Part shown: one piece after another, positions 20,793-29,628 of the stretch
Position numbering within the stretch: position 1 is the first letter of the stretch
Layout of the letters: every line of letters begins with the position of its first letter
Source: Ruania alkalisoli
GTDB lineage: Bacteria; Actinomycetota; Actinomycetes; Actinomycetales; Beutenbergiaceae
Length of the DNA stretch: 64,000 nt
Reading direction: 5' to 3'
NCBI RefSeq assembly: GCF_014960965.1
Contig: NZ_CP063169.1
Location: forward strand, 3,257,581 to 3,321,580
Notes under the pieces: model-generated
Seen by the model: only the letters and a program-made list of their open reading frames with translations
Database searches by the model: none
What the model was told of the DNA's origin: nothing
Program-made: the position numbers and the translations under genes

Positions 20793-21079
20793 CGGTCGTA
20801 CCGCAGCGCGAGCCAGACAGCCACCACGTCCCCCTCACCGACGCCCTCGGCGCGCTGGACGGCCACCTTCACCGGGAGCAGATATCGCCCGCCCTTCGGG
20901 AACAGTGCGGTAGTGAAGCGGGTGCGCCCGATCGTGGCCTCCACGGCGACCTGCCCCCAGTACTCCAGGCCCTTGGCGGCGGACTTGATGTCATCGGACA
21001 GGCCGGGGTCGATGTCGACGAACAGGAACGGTGCCGGTCCACGCCACTCGATGATCTCGCCGTCGAAGTCCCACTCCAC
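20789..21079 (-). CDS. DUF1905 domain protein
   Basis: A 96-aa protein with the DUF1905 pattern: an opening WDFDGEIIEWRGPAPFLFVDI, a central WGQVAVEATIGRTRFTTALFPKGG and the closing strands YLLPVKVAVQRAEGVGEGDVVAVWLAL. Members are small beta-barrel-like proteins of unknown function. It overlaps the helicase start by 4 bp (ATGA), so the two are translationally coupled, with this gene first in the transcript. Confidence 0.85.
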   Translation of the reverse strand: MEWDFDGEIIEWRGPAPFLFVDIDPGLSDDIKSAAKGLEYWGQVAVEATIGRTRFTTALFPKGGRYLLPVKVAVQRAEGVGEGDVVAVWLALRYDR

Positions 21080-21115
21080 GGGTCCGAGTGTAGGTGGCGC
21101 AAACCCCTGAGACCG

Positions 21116-21448
21116 TCAGTGTGCTGGGACCGAGACACACACAAGCGTCGTCGCCTCCATCGCGTCGACCACACCTGGCGAGTCCCGCGGGACATAGACG
21201 TAGTCACCGGCGCCTGCTACCACCTCGAGGCCGTCGGAGCGGATCCGGAGCTGCCCGCTCACGACAACCCACACTTCCTCATACGACGCCGGGAGCTGGG
21301 CCGTCTCGCCGGCACCGAAGTGAGCAGAGTATGCGCTGAAAGGCAAGCCCTCCTCCACGCGCACGCCCGGGCTGATCTCAATCCGGCTTTCACCCATACC
21401 CACGCCATCGCGCCGATCGGAATGGAATATGCGGACCGTCGTTGCCAT
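21116..21448 (-). CDS. Small cupin-domain protein
   Basis: A 110-aa single-domain cupin resembling the EutQ/ethanolamine-utilisation cupins. It shows the two conserved cupin blocks: GAGETAQLPASYEEVWVVVSGQLRI and GAGDYVYVPRDSPGVVDA. The usual metal-binding histidines are largely missing in motif 1 (E and W remain), so metal binding is uncertain. It starts 15 bp after the MFS transporter stop and is probably the second gene of that transcript. Possible roles include ligand binding or detoxification. Confidence 0.8.
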   Translation of the reverse strand: MATTVRIFHSDRRDGVGMGESRIEISPGVRVEEGLPFSAYSAHFGAGETAQLPASYEEVWVVVSGQLRIRSDGLEVVAGAGDYVYVPRDSPGVVDAMEATTLVCVSVPAH

Positions 21449-21463
21449 GCTGGTGTCCCCTTC

Positions 21464-23089
21464 CTAGCGGCCCGTGCCCGGAGCGCCGCACTCGAGGCGC
21501 TCCGGCTCACTGTCAGACTCGGGCTCATCGCTCGCATCCGGTTCCGGTTCGGTCACCCGCGCGTTCCGCAGGCCCCAGAACGCCACCCCGGCCAGTGCCG
21601 CGAACCCGACCATGGCGACCACGTAGGTGTCCCGGGTCGCAGCCGTCATCGCCGTCGTCGCCGCGTCGATGAGTTCCTGGGCCAGTCCGGGCGCCAGATC
21701 GCGGACACCGGCCAGGGCACCGCCGACGCTCTCGACGCTCTGCTGCGCCACGGTCGGGTCGAGCTCTGCGGGGAGCTGCTGGATGACCGACCGGCTGTAG
21801 CCGAGGTAGGCGACCATTCCACCGAGTGCGAGGCCGGCGGTGTTACCGAGACTCCCAGCCACGTCCTGCAGGCTCTGAGCGGAACCAGTCTGGTTCGCGG
21901 GAGAGTTTGTCAGCACGATGGTGGTTCCGATGGCGAACACCGGGGCGACCCCGACGGCGATCACACCGGCAGCGGCGACCAATGCGATCAGGGAGGCGTC
22001 GGATCCGGTCTGGAGGGTCGCGAGCATCGCAGCGGCCCCGCCGACGGCGAGCAGGGCACCAGCGCCGATCGCGAAGCCGGGTCGCATCCACCGCAGCAGT
22101 GTCGGAGCGGCCGCCGTGGCCAGCATCGACAGCAGCGCCGGAACCACCAGCAGCGCCCCGGCGGCCAGTGGACTACGGCCCATCACCATCTGCAGGTGCT
22201 GGGCGAACTGCAGGTCGGCGCCGGCGCTGGCGGTGATCACCAGCCAGATGCTGACCAGCGCGAAGGTGAACGGCACCGAGCGGAACAACGACAGGTCAAG
22301 CAGCGGCGTGGTGAGCACGCGTTGACGCAGGACGAAGACCGCGATCAGCAGCAGTCCAGCGAGCAGCACGGCCGCATGCCAGGGATTCCAGCCGTGCGCC
22401 GCAAGCTCTTGCCCCCCGAAGACCACGCCCGCGATCCCAGCCGCCGAGAGGGCGATGCTCCCCGCATCGACGTGCCCGATTCCGGAGCCCTCGACCTTCG
22501 GCAGCAGCCACCAGATGGCGGCCACACCGAGCGCGATAGGCACGTTGAACAGGAAGATCGCGCCCCACCAGAAGTGCTCCAGCAGGAGGCCACCGAGTGG
22601 CGGGCCCAGTGCCATACCACCGGAGAAGGCCGCCATGAACAGGGCGATCGCGAGTGAGAACTGCCGATTCAGCGGGAACAGGGCACGAATGAGCGCCGCA
22701 CCCGCGGGCGCGACCGCGACCCCGGAGGCACCCAGCAGCATCCTAGCTCCGATCAGCACCTCGATCGTCGGGGCCAGTGCCGCGAGGGTGGAAGCGATGC
22801 CGTAGCCGAGCAGGCCGAGCACGAGCAGCCGCCGGGGCCCGAACCGGTCGACGAGCCGGCCCGCCGTGAGGACCATGCTCGCCCCCGCGATGTCGCCGAT
22901 GTGGAGCACCCACAGCTGCTGGGTACCCGAGGGAAGCAGATCAGCGGCGATCGTAGGCATCGCCAGGAAGAGCACGGACATGTCCACGGCGGTCATAAAG
23001 ATCGGCACCGAGAGCATGACCAGGCCGATCCACGCCCGTGGCCCTGCCCGTCTCCTCTCGTCCTGATGTGCGCTGCGGTGCTCGCTCAC
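21464..23089 (-). CDS. MFS multidrug efflux pump, 14-helix DHA2/QacA type
   Basis: A 541-aa proton-driven drug exporter. It has 14 predicted membrane helices. FMTAVDMSVLFLAMPTIAADL (helix 1) carries the conserved acidic residue of DHA2 pumps, GRLVDRFGPRRLLVLG is MFS motif A, and GGMALGPPLGGLLLEHFWWGAIFLFNVP is motif C. It is divergent from a TetR regulator 61 bp away with a palindrome between them, the usual layout of a regulator repressing its own pump. A cupin gene follows 15 bp downstream. The substrate is unknown, with quaternary ammonium compounds or dyes most typical of the family. Confidence 0.92.
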   Translation of the reverse strand: MSEHRSAHQDERRRAGPRAWIGLVMLSVPIFMTAVDMSVLFLAMPTIAADLLPSGTQQLWVLHIGDIAGASMVLTAGRLVDRFGPRRLLVLGLLGYGIASTLAALAPTIEVLIGARMLLGASGVAVAPAGAALIRALFPLNRQFSLAIALFMAAFSGGMALGPPLGGLLLEHFWWGAIFLFNVPIALGVAAIWWLLPKVEGSGIGHVDAGSIALSAAGIAGVVFGGQELAAHGWNPWHAAVLLAGLLLIAVFVLRQRVLTTPLLDLSLFRSVPFTFALVSIWLVITASAGADLQFAQHLQMVMGRSPLAAGALLVVPALLSMLATAAAPTLLRWMRPGFAIGAGALLAVGGAAAMLATLQTGSDASLIALVAAAGVIAVGVAPVFAIGTTIVLTNSPANQTGSAQSLQDVAGSLGNTAGLALGGMVAYLGYSRSVIQQLPAELDPTVAQQSVESVGGALAGVRDLAPGLAQELIDAATTAMTAATRDTYVVAMVGFAALAGVAFWGLRNARVTEPEPDASDEPESDSEPERLECGAPGTGR

Positions 23090-23112
23090 AATCTCTCCTC
23101 ATTTGCGGTACG

Positions 23113-23125
23113 ATACGTCCCGTAT
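23113..23125. promoter_or_regulatory. Candidate TetR operator between pump and regulator
   Basis: ATACG-TCC-CGTAT is a perfect 5-bp dyad with a 3-nt centre in the 61-bp gap between the divergent MFS and TetR starts. The surrounding sequence is AT-rich (GTATTTATTTTAC), unlike the rest of the region, so promoter and operator probably overlap here. Confidence 0.6.
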
Positions 23126-23150
23126 TTATTTTACTGGAGAGGATGGGCAC

Positions 23151-23795
23151 GTGACCAGAGACCCCCTGGGGCGAGGACGCCCGCGCGACGAGCACATCGA
23201 TACCGCCGTACTGCAGGCCACAGCGCACACCCTGGAGAAGTCCGGCTACCGGGCCGTGGCCATCGAGGACATCGCCCGGCGTGCCGGCGTGAGCAAGTCG
23301 GCGGTCTACCGACGGTGGCCGAACCGCCGCAGGCTGGTGCTCGCGGTACTAGCCGAGCGCCTAGGCCGCCTGGAGGCGCCCGATACCGGGTGCACCCTGT
23401 GCGACCTGCACGAGTGCCTCGTACTGGCCTCCGAGGCCCTCAGCCGGGTCGGGGCCGAAACGCTTGCGCAGCTGACGGCGGAGGGGGCCGGCGAGCCCGA
23501 TCTGCACGAAGAACTGCTGGCAGTGGTGGTCGAGCCACCGCGGCGGGCGGTTCATCGCACCCTCTTCACGGCGCGCCAACGGGGAGATCTGGCAGACGGG
23601 GTCGATCTCCCGCTCGCCGTGGACCAGCTCTGCGCCCTGACGTTCTACCGCCAGCTGTTCGGGCAGGCACCCCTCGGGCCAGATGAGATCGAAGCCATGG
23701 TGACTGCCATGCTCCGCGGGATCGCCGCCGACTACTCGGCGCTGCTACGCGAGTACGCGGTGCATGAGTCGCACGACCCGGCCGCGCCAGCTTGA
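23151..23795 (+). CDS. TetR-family transcriptional regulator
   Basis: A 214-aa TetR repressor. The DNA-binding domain is at the N-terminus: GYRAVAIEDIARRAGVSKSAVYRRWPNRRRLVLAVL is a canonical TetR helix-turn-helix. The C-terminal domain resembles TetR_C_11 members (QLCALTFYRQLFGQAPLGPDEI). The GTG start at 23151 has GGAGAGGA 8-9 bp upstream; an ATG at 23142 runs into a stop after three codons. It very probably represses the divergent MFS pump and itself through the dyad at 23113-23125, with derepression by a pump substrate. Confidence 0.92.
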   Translation: MTRDPLGRGRPRDEHIDTAVLQATAHTLEKSGYRAVAIEDIARRAGVSKSAVYRRWPNRRRLVLAVLAERLGRLEAPDTGCTLCDLHECLVLASEALSRVGAETLAQLTAEGAGEPDLHEELLAVVVEPPRRAVHRTLFTARQRGDLADGVDLPLAVDQLCALTFYRQLFGQAPLGPDEIEAMVTAMLRGIAADYSALLREYAVHESHDPAAPA

Positions 23796-23829
23796 CCTCG
23801 CGCGCTCCCAACAGGTTCAGCGATTCCGC

Positions 23830-24501
23830 TCAAACTGTGCGGCGCAGCACCAGGACCGAGTCGTCGATCTCGAACGTCGCCCCCTCGCGCACCACTGTGC
23901 GCGGCCGCTGCTCGGCCGCCACCACCTCGAATCCTTCCGGCACCCCGGGAAGCAGGTCGGCAGCGACGAACATCGCCCGTGCGTGCGCGTCCGTCTTCGG
24001 GGCATGCACCCCCGACGGCGCGTGCCCCACCACGAGCAGGTGGCCACCAGTTGCCACGGCCTCGGCGAGCAGCCCCACGACGGCGACCATTCCGCCGTCC
24101 GGTGGGTGCAGGTAGTGGGTGGTCACTAGATCGAATTGGCGACCGTTCGCGGCGAACGTGCGAGCATCCGTCTGCCAGAAGCCCACCCGCTCCGCCACAC
24201 CTGCGTCTTCGGCGTGCCGGGCAGCGCGAGCCAGGCCATTGGCCGAGAAATCGGCGCCGGTGACCTGCCAGCCCTGCTGGGCCAGCCAGATCACGTCGCC
24301 ACCCTCGCCGCAGCCGACATCCAGCGCGGTGCCGGGCGCGAGCAAGGAGGCCAAGGCGACCAGCTGCGGGTTGGCATTGCCGCTCCAGTGGGAGCCGTGG
24401 CCGGCGTAGCGCTCCTCCCAGGCGGGAGGCTCGAAGTAGGTAGCCATGTCGGACGCCTCCGGCGCGGCGTGGCCGTGGTGCGCGTGCGAAGCAGTTGTCA
24501 T
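23830..24501 (-). CDS. Class I SAM-dependent methyltransferase
   Basis: A 223-aa Rossmann methyltransferase with motif I TALDVGCGEGGDVIWLA, motif II VTGADFS and motif IV FDLVTTHYLHPP. A His-rich N-terminus (SHAHHGH) precedes the AYF-like FEPPAWEERYAGHGSHWSGNANPQL segment seen in TehB/thiopurine-type methyltransferases. The ATG at 24501 is chosen because residues upstream are not homologous and GGATGA precedes it. It lies 95 bp beyond a membrane methyltransferase on the same strand. Substrate unknown. Confidence 0.85.
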   Translation of the reverse strand: MTTASHAHHGHAAPEASDMATYFEPPAWEERYAGHGSHWSGNANPQLVALASLLAPGTALDVGCGEGGDVIWLAQQGWQVTGADFSANGLARAARHAEDAGVAERVGFWQTDARTFAANGRQFDLVTTHYLHPPDGGMVAVVGLLAEAVATGGHLLVVGHAPSGVHAPKTDAHARAMFVAADLLPGVPEGFEVVAAEQRPRTVVREGATFEIDDSVLVLRRTV

Positions 24502-24595
24502 GCCATCATCCTGCAGCCCCTGGCGCCATGCAGCAACGATGCTTGCCAATTTGGCAAATATCGCCTCATGGAGTTGCCAGCCCAGCGCGAGCTCC

Positions 24596-25102
24596 TCAGC
24601 GCCCGTGCGAGGCCAATCTCCGCACCCCCGGGAGCCATCGAGGCACCCGGGCACAGTAGGCGACGTAGGCAGGACCGAAACGCTCGGCGAGAGCACTCTC
24701 CTCGGCAGGGACCTGCAGCCGGTCGATCACGGCCACGAACCCGGCGACGGGGAGGACCGCGAGCCAGGACCCACGGCGCCACGCATGCGCGGTCAGCAAC
24801 CCTGCCATTCCCAAGTACATGGGGTTCCGGGTGAACGCATTCGGACCATCCGTGACCAAGGCACTGGCGGCAGATGGGTCGAGCGGACTGACCGTGGTGC
24901 GACGCGAGTGGAAGGTGAGGGCCGCCGTCGTGGGAAGGGCGAGGGAGACCAGAGCGAGCGCGGCCGAGGCGACCCGGCGCCAGCGCGGCGGAGGGCCGGC
25001 TCGGCGGGCGAGGAGTTGCTGCAGCACGGCAGCCGCCACGAGAAAGACAGGCGGCGGGATATGGCGGGAGCGGGTCGAACTCGGACGCACGGGAGAGGAC
25101 AT
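24596..25102 (-). CDS. Isoprenylcysteine/phospholipid methyltransferase-family membrane protein
   Basis: A 168-aa membrane protein of the ICMT/PEMT-like family. It has hydrophobic helices at about 17-30, 42-58, 90-108 and 110-130. The family SAM-binding motif appears as ALVTDGPNAFTRNPMYLGMAGLL (normally GP-x-x-x-xRNPMYLG), and a C-terminal EESALAERFGPAYVAYCARVPRWLP is the conserved tail (E-E-x-x-L-x-x-x-F-G-x-x-Y-x-x-Y). The start is ATG 25102. It probably methylates a lipid or small hydrophobic substrate. It is divergent from arfB. Confidence 0.88.
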   Translation of the reverse strand: MSSPVRPSSTRSRHIPPPVFLVAAAVLQQLLARRAGPPPRWRRVASAALALVSLALPTTAALTFHSRRTTVSPLDPSAASALVTDGPNAFTRNPMYLGMAGLLTAHAWRRGSWLAVLPVAGFVAVIDRLQVPAEESALAERFGPAYVAYCARVPRWLPGVRRLASHGR

Positions 25103-25184
25103 GTGCCGACTGTAGACACGATCGCGCGGCGAAGAGAGTGGACCACCCGCATCCCCCGAACGGCCGCTGCGGGAGACTGTCACG

Positions 25185-25625
25185 ATGGACGTGCTGCGCG
25201 TAGCTCCGGGACCGGGCGCTCCGCACGGGCTGAGCGTGCCCGAAGCGGAACTGACCGAACAGTTCTCGCGCGCGTCGGGGCCTGGCGGCCAGGGGGTCAA
25301 CACCACGGATTCACGCGTCCAGCTCAGCCTCGACATCGCGGCGACGACTGCCCTCGATGACGTGCAGCGCGAGCGGGTGCTCCACCGGCTCTCCGACCGC
25401 CTGACCGGGACGGTGCTGACCATCGACGCGTCCGAGTATCGTTCGCAGCGCCGCAACCGGGCGGCCGCCCGGGACCGACTCGCGACGCTCCTGCGCGAGG
25501 CGGTCATGCCCACGGTGGCCCGACGGCCAACGAAGCCCACGCGCGGATCGCAGCGGCGCCGGCTCGAACGGAAGCGTCAACGCGCCCAGACGAAACAGAA
25601 CCGGCGACGCCCCGGGAACGAGTAG
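25185..25625 (+). CDS. arfB: Alternative ribosome-rescue factor ArfB (YaeJ-type peptidyl-tRNA hydrolase)
   Basis: A 146-aa release-factor-like protein that frees stalled ribosomes lacking a stop codon. The catalytic GGQ is at residues 34-36 in RASGPGGQGVNTTDSRVQL, the ICT1/ArfB form. There is no codon-recognition domain. The tail is strongly basic (RRRLERKRQRAQTKQNRRR), as needed to occupy the empty mRNA channel. Length fits the family (about 140). It stands alone, divergent from the ICMT-like gene and followed by the ArsR-rhodanese gene. Confidence 0.96.
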   Translation: MDVLRVAPGPGAPHGLSVPEAELTEQFSRASGPGGQGVNTTDSRVQLSLDIAATTALDDVQRERVLHRLSDRLTGTVLTIDASEYRSQRRNRAAARDRLATLLREAVMPTVARRPTKPTRGSQRRRLERKRQRAQTKQNRRRPGNE

Positions 25626-25658
25626 AGCGACATCGCACTCGACGCGAACGTCACGTAC

Positions 25659-25690
25659 ACTCCTATTCCATGGAAACATGGAATAGGAGT
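25659..25690. promoter_or_regulatory. Perfect 14-bp operator palindrome overlapping the ArsR-rhodanese start
   Basis: Arms 25659-25672 (ACTCCTATTCCATG) and 25677-25690 pair perfectly with a GAAA spacer. The left arm ends in the ATG of the regulator, so a bound repressor dimer would cover both the transcription start and the initiation region. This is the strongest operator candidate in the window. Confidence 0.8.
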
Positions 25691-26335
25691 CGAGCGGACA
25701 AGCTGTCCATGTTCGAGGCCTTCGCCGAAGCGGTCAAAGCGATCGCGAACGGACGCAGACTGCAGCTCATGGAACTCATGGCTCAAGGCGAGCACTCCGT
25801 CGAGGAGCTCGCTCGCCTGTCAGACATGGCGATGACGACCGCCTCGGCCCACCTGCAGACGCTGAACCGCGCGGGCCTGGTGAGCAAGCGTCGCGAGCGG
25901 ACCACCATCTACTACCGCCTCAGCGGTGACGATGTGGCCGAGCTGTACACGGCAGCCAAGCGTGTGGCGCTCCACCGGTACCCCCGGCTAGGAGAAGCTG
26001 TGGACGCGTACATGGGCCAGCCGCGCGCTCAGGGGCCCGTCATCGGTCCCTCCGCCCTCACGTCTGAGATGGTCATCATCGACGTCCGGCCCGCCGAGGA
26101 GTACGAGGCGGGTCACCTTCCTGGTGCCTTGTCCCTGCCCTTGGCCGACCTGGAAGACCGCCTCGACGAGATCCCCGCCGATGCACAGATCGTCGTGTAC
26201 TGCCGAGGCGAGTTGTGCCGGATGGCGCGCGAGGCGGCAGTGCTGCTACGCGAGCGAGGCATGGATGCAAAGGCGATGGACGAAGGCGTCGTGGAGTGGC
26301 GCGCGAGCAAGGAGATCGATCTCAGTGTTGCCTGA
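25670..26335 (+). CDS. ArsR-type regulator fused to a rhodanese domain
   Basis: A 221-aa protein. Residues about 15-100 are an ArsR/SmtB winged helix (AIANGRRLQLMELMAQGEHSVEELARLSDMAMTTASAHLQTLNRAGLVSKRR). Residues about 130-220 are a rhodanese domain (VIIDVRPAEEYEAGHLPGALSLP) with the active-site loop YCRGELCRMA, whose cysteine could carry a persulfide. The fusion points to sensing of reactive sulfur, or of an oxidant or metal through thiol chemistry. No good ribosome binding site precedes ATG 25670; ATG 25709 is a shorter option that leaves the domains intact. It overlaps the next gene by 11 bp, so the MFS protein is its regulatory partner. Confidence 0.92.
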   Translation: METWNRSRADKLSMFEAFAEAVKAIANGRRLQLMELMAQGEHSVEELARLSDMAMTTASAHLQTLNRAGLVSKRRERTTIYYRLSGDDVAELYTAAKRVALHRYPRLGEAVDAYMGQPRAQGPVIGPSALTSEMVIIDVRPAEEYEAGHLPGALSLPLADLEDRLDEIPADAQIVVYCRGELCRMAREAAVLLRERGMDAKAMDEGVVEWRASKEIDLSVA

Positions 26336-27596
26336 GACCAGCACGGCAGAGACTCAGATCGTCAGCGAGCCGGAGCGGGCGCGGGTCCACAAGCGGACCC
26401 TGACGGTGGTCATCATGAGCCAGATCCTGGGCGGCGCCGGACTGGCTGCAGGCATCTCGGTGGGCGCGCTGCTGGCCCAGGACATGCTCAGCTCCGATGC
26501 GCTCTCAGGGCTACCGACCGGCCTGTTCACCCTCGGATCCGCCCTCGCGGCCTACCTGGTGGGCCGATCGACCCAGCGATTCGGCCGCCGCCTGGGCCTG
26601 GCCCACGGCTTCATCGCCGGTGGCGTCGGAGCGCTCGGTGTCGTCATTGCCGCCGTCGCCGGCAGCGTACCGTTGCTGTTCATCTCGCTGTTCGTCTATG
26701 GGTCGGGCACTGCCACCAATCTGCAGGCACGGTACGCAGGGACCGACCTCGCCCCGGCGAACAAACGCGGCTTCGGCACCAGCATGGCCATGGTTGCCAC
26801 CACCATCGGAGCTGTCGCCGGACCGAACCTGATCGATCCGCTCGGCGCCTTCGCCGACGCCCTGGGCGTGCCCACACTTGCGGGGCCTTTCATCCTCGCC
26901 GCTGTTGCCTACGGCGCGGCAGGGCTCGTGCTGTTCATCTTCCTCCGGCCGGACCCGTACCTGTTCGCCCGTCAGATCGCCGTCGGGGCCACCCACGGAT
27001 CGGACACCTCCTCGGCCAATGACACTCCCCCGGTCGGGATCGGCGCCTACGTGGGCGCGACGGTGATGGTCCTCACTCAGCTGGTGATGGTCGCCATCAT
27101 GACGATGACTCCGATCCACATGCGCGCCCACGACCACGAGATGGCCGCCGTCGGCTTGGTGATCGGCCTGCATGTCGGGGCGATGTGGCTGCCCTCCCTC
27201 ATCACCGGGCATTTGGTGGACAGGCTCGGCCGCACACCCATGGTCATCGCCTCCGGTGTCACCCTGCTGCTGGCCGGGGGCCTGGCCGCTACTGCCCCGG
27301 GCGATTCACTCAGCCTGCTGATCCTCGCGCTCATCCTTCTCGGCATCGGCTGGAACTTCGGCTTGGTCGCCGGCACCGCGCTGGTGGTCGATGCCACGGT
27401 CCCGCAGAACCGGCCCCGCACCCAGGGCGCGATCGATGTGCTGATCGCCCTGGCCGGAGCGACCGGCGGCACGATGTCGGCCGTGGTGATGGTGACGTCG
27501 AGCTTCCAGGCGCTATCACTCGGAGGGGGAATCCTCGCCCTCGCCCTGATCCCGGTCCTGTTGTGGGCGCGCTCGCGTCACGCCGTCAGCCCGTGA
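26325..27596 (+). CDS. MFS transporter coupled to the ArsR-rhodanese regulator
   Basis: A 423-aa, 12-helix major facilitator protein. TRFGRRLGL-like motif A appears as RSTQRFGRRLGLAHG after helix 2, and HLVDRLGRTPMVIASG repeats it between helices 8 and 9. The GTG at 26325 is chosen: AAGGAG lies 10 bp upstream and it overlaps the regulator stop. Longer upstream reading is only the regulator gene in another frame. The overlap implies translational coupling and a common operator. The exported compound is unknown. Given the rhodanese partner, a sulfur-containing or thiol-reactive metabolite is a reasonable guess. Confidence 0.9.
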   Translation: MLPETSTAETQIVSEPERARVHKRTLTVVIMSQILGGAGLAAGISVGALLAQDMLSSDALSGLPTGLFTLGSALAAYLVGRSTQRFGRRLGLAHGFIAGGVGALGVVIAAVAGSVPLLFISLFVYGSGTATNLQARYAGTDLAPANKRGFGTSMAMVATTIGAVAGPNLIDPLGAFADALGVPTLAGPFILAAVAYGAAGLVLFIFLRPDPYLFARQIAVGATHGSDTSSANDTPPVGIGAYVGATVMVLTQLVMVAIMTMTPIHMRAHDHEMAAVGLVIGLHVGAMWLPSLITGHLVDRLGRTPMVIASGVTLLLAGGLAATAPGDSLSLLILALILLGIGWNFGLVAGTALVVDATVPQNRPRTQGAIDVLIALAGATGGTMSAVVMVTSSFQALSLGGGILALALIPVLLWARSRHAVSP

Positions 27597-27831
27597 GGTC
27601 GGCGCGCGAAGGCTGACGCCGTCGGCGACCTCCGGTAGGCCGAATCGGGCGAAAAGCCTCAGATCAGGCAGTGATCACCCACCGGATCTGTGCCGGGGAA
27701 ACGTCAATCACGACGGGCCCAACACCTGCACGTTCACCAGATCGGCACTGCTGGATAGTCCACGCAGGGCGTTCTCCCGAGCCAGGCCCATTCATGCACT
27801 GGTCTCGCCTGACCAGCCGCACAATGGTGCT

Positions 27832-28323
27832 ATGCGCATCGCGGAGCTGCTCGCGGAACTAGAACAGATCAATCGCGACGACATCGAGGCGGCAGCGGAG
27901 TTCGGCCCGCTCGAACTGGGACCGCGCGGAATCGAGGTCCGCGAGTTGTTGTGTGTGGACAGACGCACGCGTTTCGCGCCGTCGCCACAGATCCGGGAGT
28001 TCTACGCCTACGCAGCGTGGTGGAGACACTGCTCGGTACAGCTGGAGTGGCGCGAGCCCTCTGCGACCGAGGTGTGGATCTCACGCGACCCTGTTCGGGA
28101 CATGATCGCCGCAGACACCACCCCCGAGGCCCTGACGGCGGGCGGCCTGTCGCCGTCGTCCGTCGCATTGTTCGCTCTCGACGACCCGAACGCTCCGTTC
28201 GAGCGCGCATACTTCGTCTTCGGCGATCGCGAAGAACCGCGGGTGCTCTACGCGGGATCTGAGGTGAGCATCTTCGACGACCTCGCCGGATACCTGGAGT
28301 CGTGGATTGAGAGTCTGAGTTGA
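27832..28323 (+). CDS. Hypothetical protein, possibly SUKH-like
   Basis: A 163-aa soluble protein that I do not recognise with confidence. It begins with a helix ([24 protein letters not shown]). The C-terminal part, [32 protein letters not shown], resembles the closing strand-helix of SMI1/KNR4 (SUKH) proteins, in which a surface value is compared with a loaded ligand. The -10-like CACAAT lies just before the ATG, so the transcript may be leaderless. SUKH proteins often serve as immunity proteins, and clear SUKH genes occur at 32009 and 34619, but this assignment is tentative. Confidence 0.55.
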   Translation: MRIAELLAELEQINRDDIEAAAEFGPLELGPRGIEVRELLCVDRRTRFAPSPQIREFYAYAAWWRHCSVQLEWREPSATEVWISRDPVRDMIAADTTPEALTAGGLSPSSVALFALDDPNAPFERAYFVFGDREEPRVLYAGSEVSIFDDLAGYLESWIESLS

Positions 28324-28371
28324 TCCGAGGATTCCGCGTACGACGAACGCCTGGCTTTGCGGGCGACATTC

Positions 28372-29118
28372 CTACCGACGGGGGATTCCCGCGATCATGC
28401 CGCCGTCGACAACGAACTCTGCTCCCGTCGTGAACGACGACGCCTCGCTCGCGAGAAATGCGACCGTAGCCGCAACCTCCGTTGCCGTGCCACCTCGCCC
28501 CAGTGGGATGTCGAGTCGATCGGGGTCCATCCGCGACGTCATCCTCGTCGGCACGTACCCCGGGTGTACTGAATTCACCCTGATGCCATGCGGCCCGAGC
28601 TCGACGGCGAGCGACTTCGTGAGACCTCGCACGCCCCATTTCGAGGCTGTATAGGCGTGGACGCCAGGGCTCCCGCGCATTCCGTCCACCGACGAGATGT
28701 TGACGATCGACCCACTCCCCCGTTGCTTCATTCCCGGAACGACGGCGCGGCACCCGAGGAAGGCACCCGTGAGATTCACTGAAAGCACTGCGTTCCACTT
28801 GGCGATCGTGAAGTCCTCGACCGACGACATGTTCGCGACGCCAGCGTTGTTGACGAGGATGTCGACCGCGCCCAACGTGGATATGACGCCTCGAACCAGC
28901 TTCTTCCACGACGACTCGTCCGCAACGTCCAGGTGGTTGAAGACCGCGCCTGCACCGAGCTCGTCGGCGAGAGCCTGGCCCTTGCCCTCCAACACGTCGG
29001 CGATCACCACCCGCATGCCATCAGCGTGAAGAACCCGGGCGCATTCGGCTCCGATCCCTCGCGAACCACCAGTCACGACAGCGACAGGCACTTCGGACTC
29101 AACTCGCGACGGGCTCAT
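28372..29118 (-). CDS. Short-chain dehydrogenase/reductase
   Basis: A 248-aa classical SDR. The NAD(P) site is TGGSRGIG (about 16-23), followed by NNAG and the catalytic YTASK, with the Ser in IVNISSVDG. The C-terminal [33 protein letters not shown] is the standard SDR ending. It resembles 3-alpha/20-beta-hydroxysteroid dehydrogenases and 3-oxoacyl-ACP reductases; the substrate is not deducible. ATG 29118 has TTGGAG upstream. It lies beyond an ArsR gene on the same strand with a 150-bp gap. Confidence 0.9.
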   Translation of the reverse strand: MSPSRVESEVPVAVVTGGSRGIGAECARVLHADGMRVVIADVLEGKGQALADELGAGAVFNHLDVADESSWKKLVRGVISTLGAVDILVNNAGVANMSSVEDFTIAKWNAVLSVNLTGAFLGCRAVVPGMKQRGSGSIVNISSVDGMRGSPGVHAYTASKWGVRGLTKSLAVELGPHGIRVNSVHPGYVPTRMTSRMDPDRLDIPLGRGGTATEVAATVAFLASEASSFTTGAEFVVDGGMIAGIPRR

Positions 29119-29268
29119 GATGCGCTCCAAGTCTTGGGCAAACCCACGTCGATGAGAACCCATACTCTCCCAATGGGCGCAGTTCACCAATACGCCGCTC
29201 GGCACTGTCCGCCCCGGAGCACGAGAAGCGCGTCCACGCACTCGCGCGCCGTACCTGGTTGTATGGAA

Positions 29269-29613
29269 TCACTTCAAGCCCACCTTCGTGGCTTCATCAG
29301 GCGCAGCACTGAGCAAGGAGCTCAGAAGCCCGGGAAAACGCGACTCCAGATCATCGGCTCTGAGGTGGACATAGCAGCGGGTGCCCTCATCGCGAGTGCG
29401 AGTGATGCCGGCGCTGCGGAGCGTCTTCATGTGATGACTCAGCGTCGACTTCGAGACCGGAGCATCGAGCTCACCCCATTGACGCTCCTGTCCGTCAGAG
29501 AGCAGGCAGGCGATCCCCAGACGCAGCGGGTCCGACAACGCGGCAAGCACGCGCGTGAGCGAGATGTCCTGGACGCTCGGGTGCTTGGTGTCTGCGTGAT
29601 CGACGGAGGTCAT
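29269..29613 (-). CDS. ArsR-family transcriptional repressor
   Basis: A 114-aa winged-helix regulator: ALSDPLRLGIACLLSDGQERQWGELDAPVSKSTLSHHMKTLRSAGITRTRDEGTRCYVHLR is a full ArsR DNA-binding domain. It lacks the ELCVCDL-type metal motif, so it more likely senses an organic ligand. It is divergent from an MFS transporter with operator-like dyads in the 96-bp gap (29629-29680), so it probably represses that transporter and itself. Confidence 0.92.
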   Translation of the reverse strand: MTSVDHADTKHPSVQDISLTRVLAALSDPLRLGIACLLSDGQERQWGELDAPVSKSTLSHHMKTLRSAGITRTRDEGTRCYVHLRADDLESRFPGLLSSLLSAAPDEATKVGLK

Positions 29614-29628
29614 GTAAGCAGACTAGCT

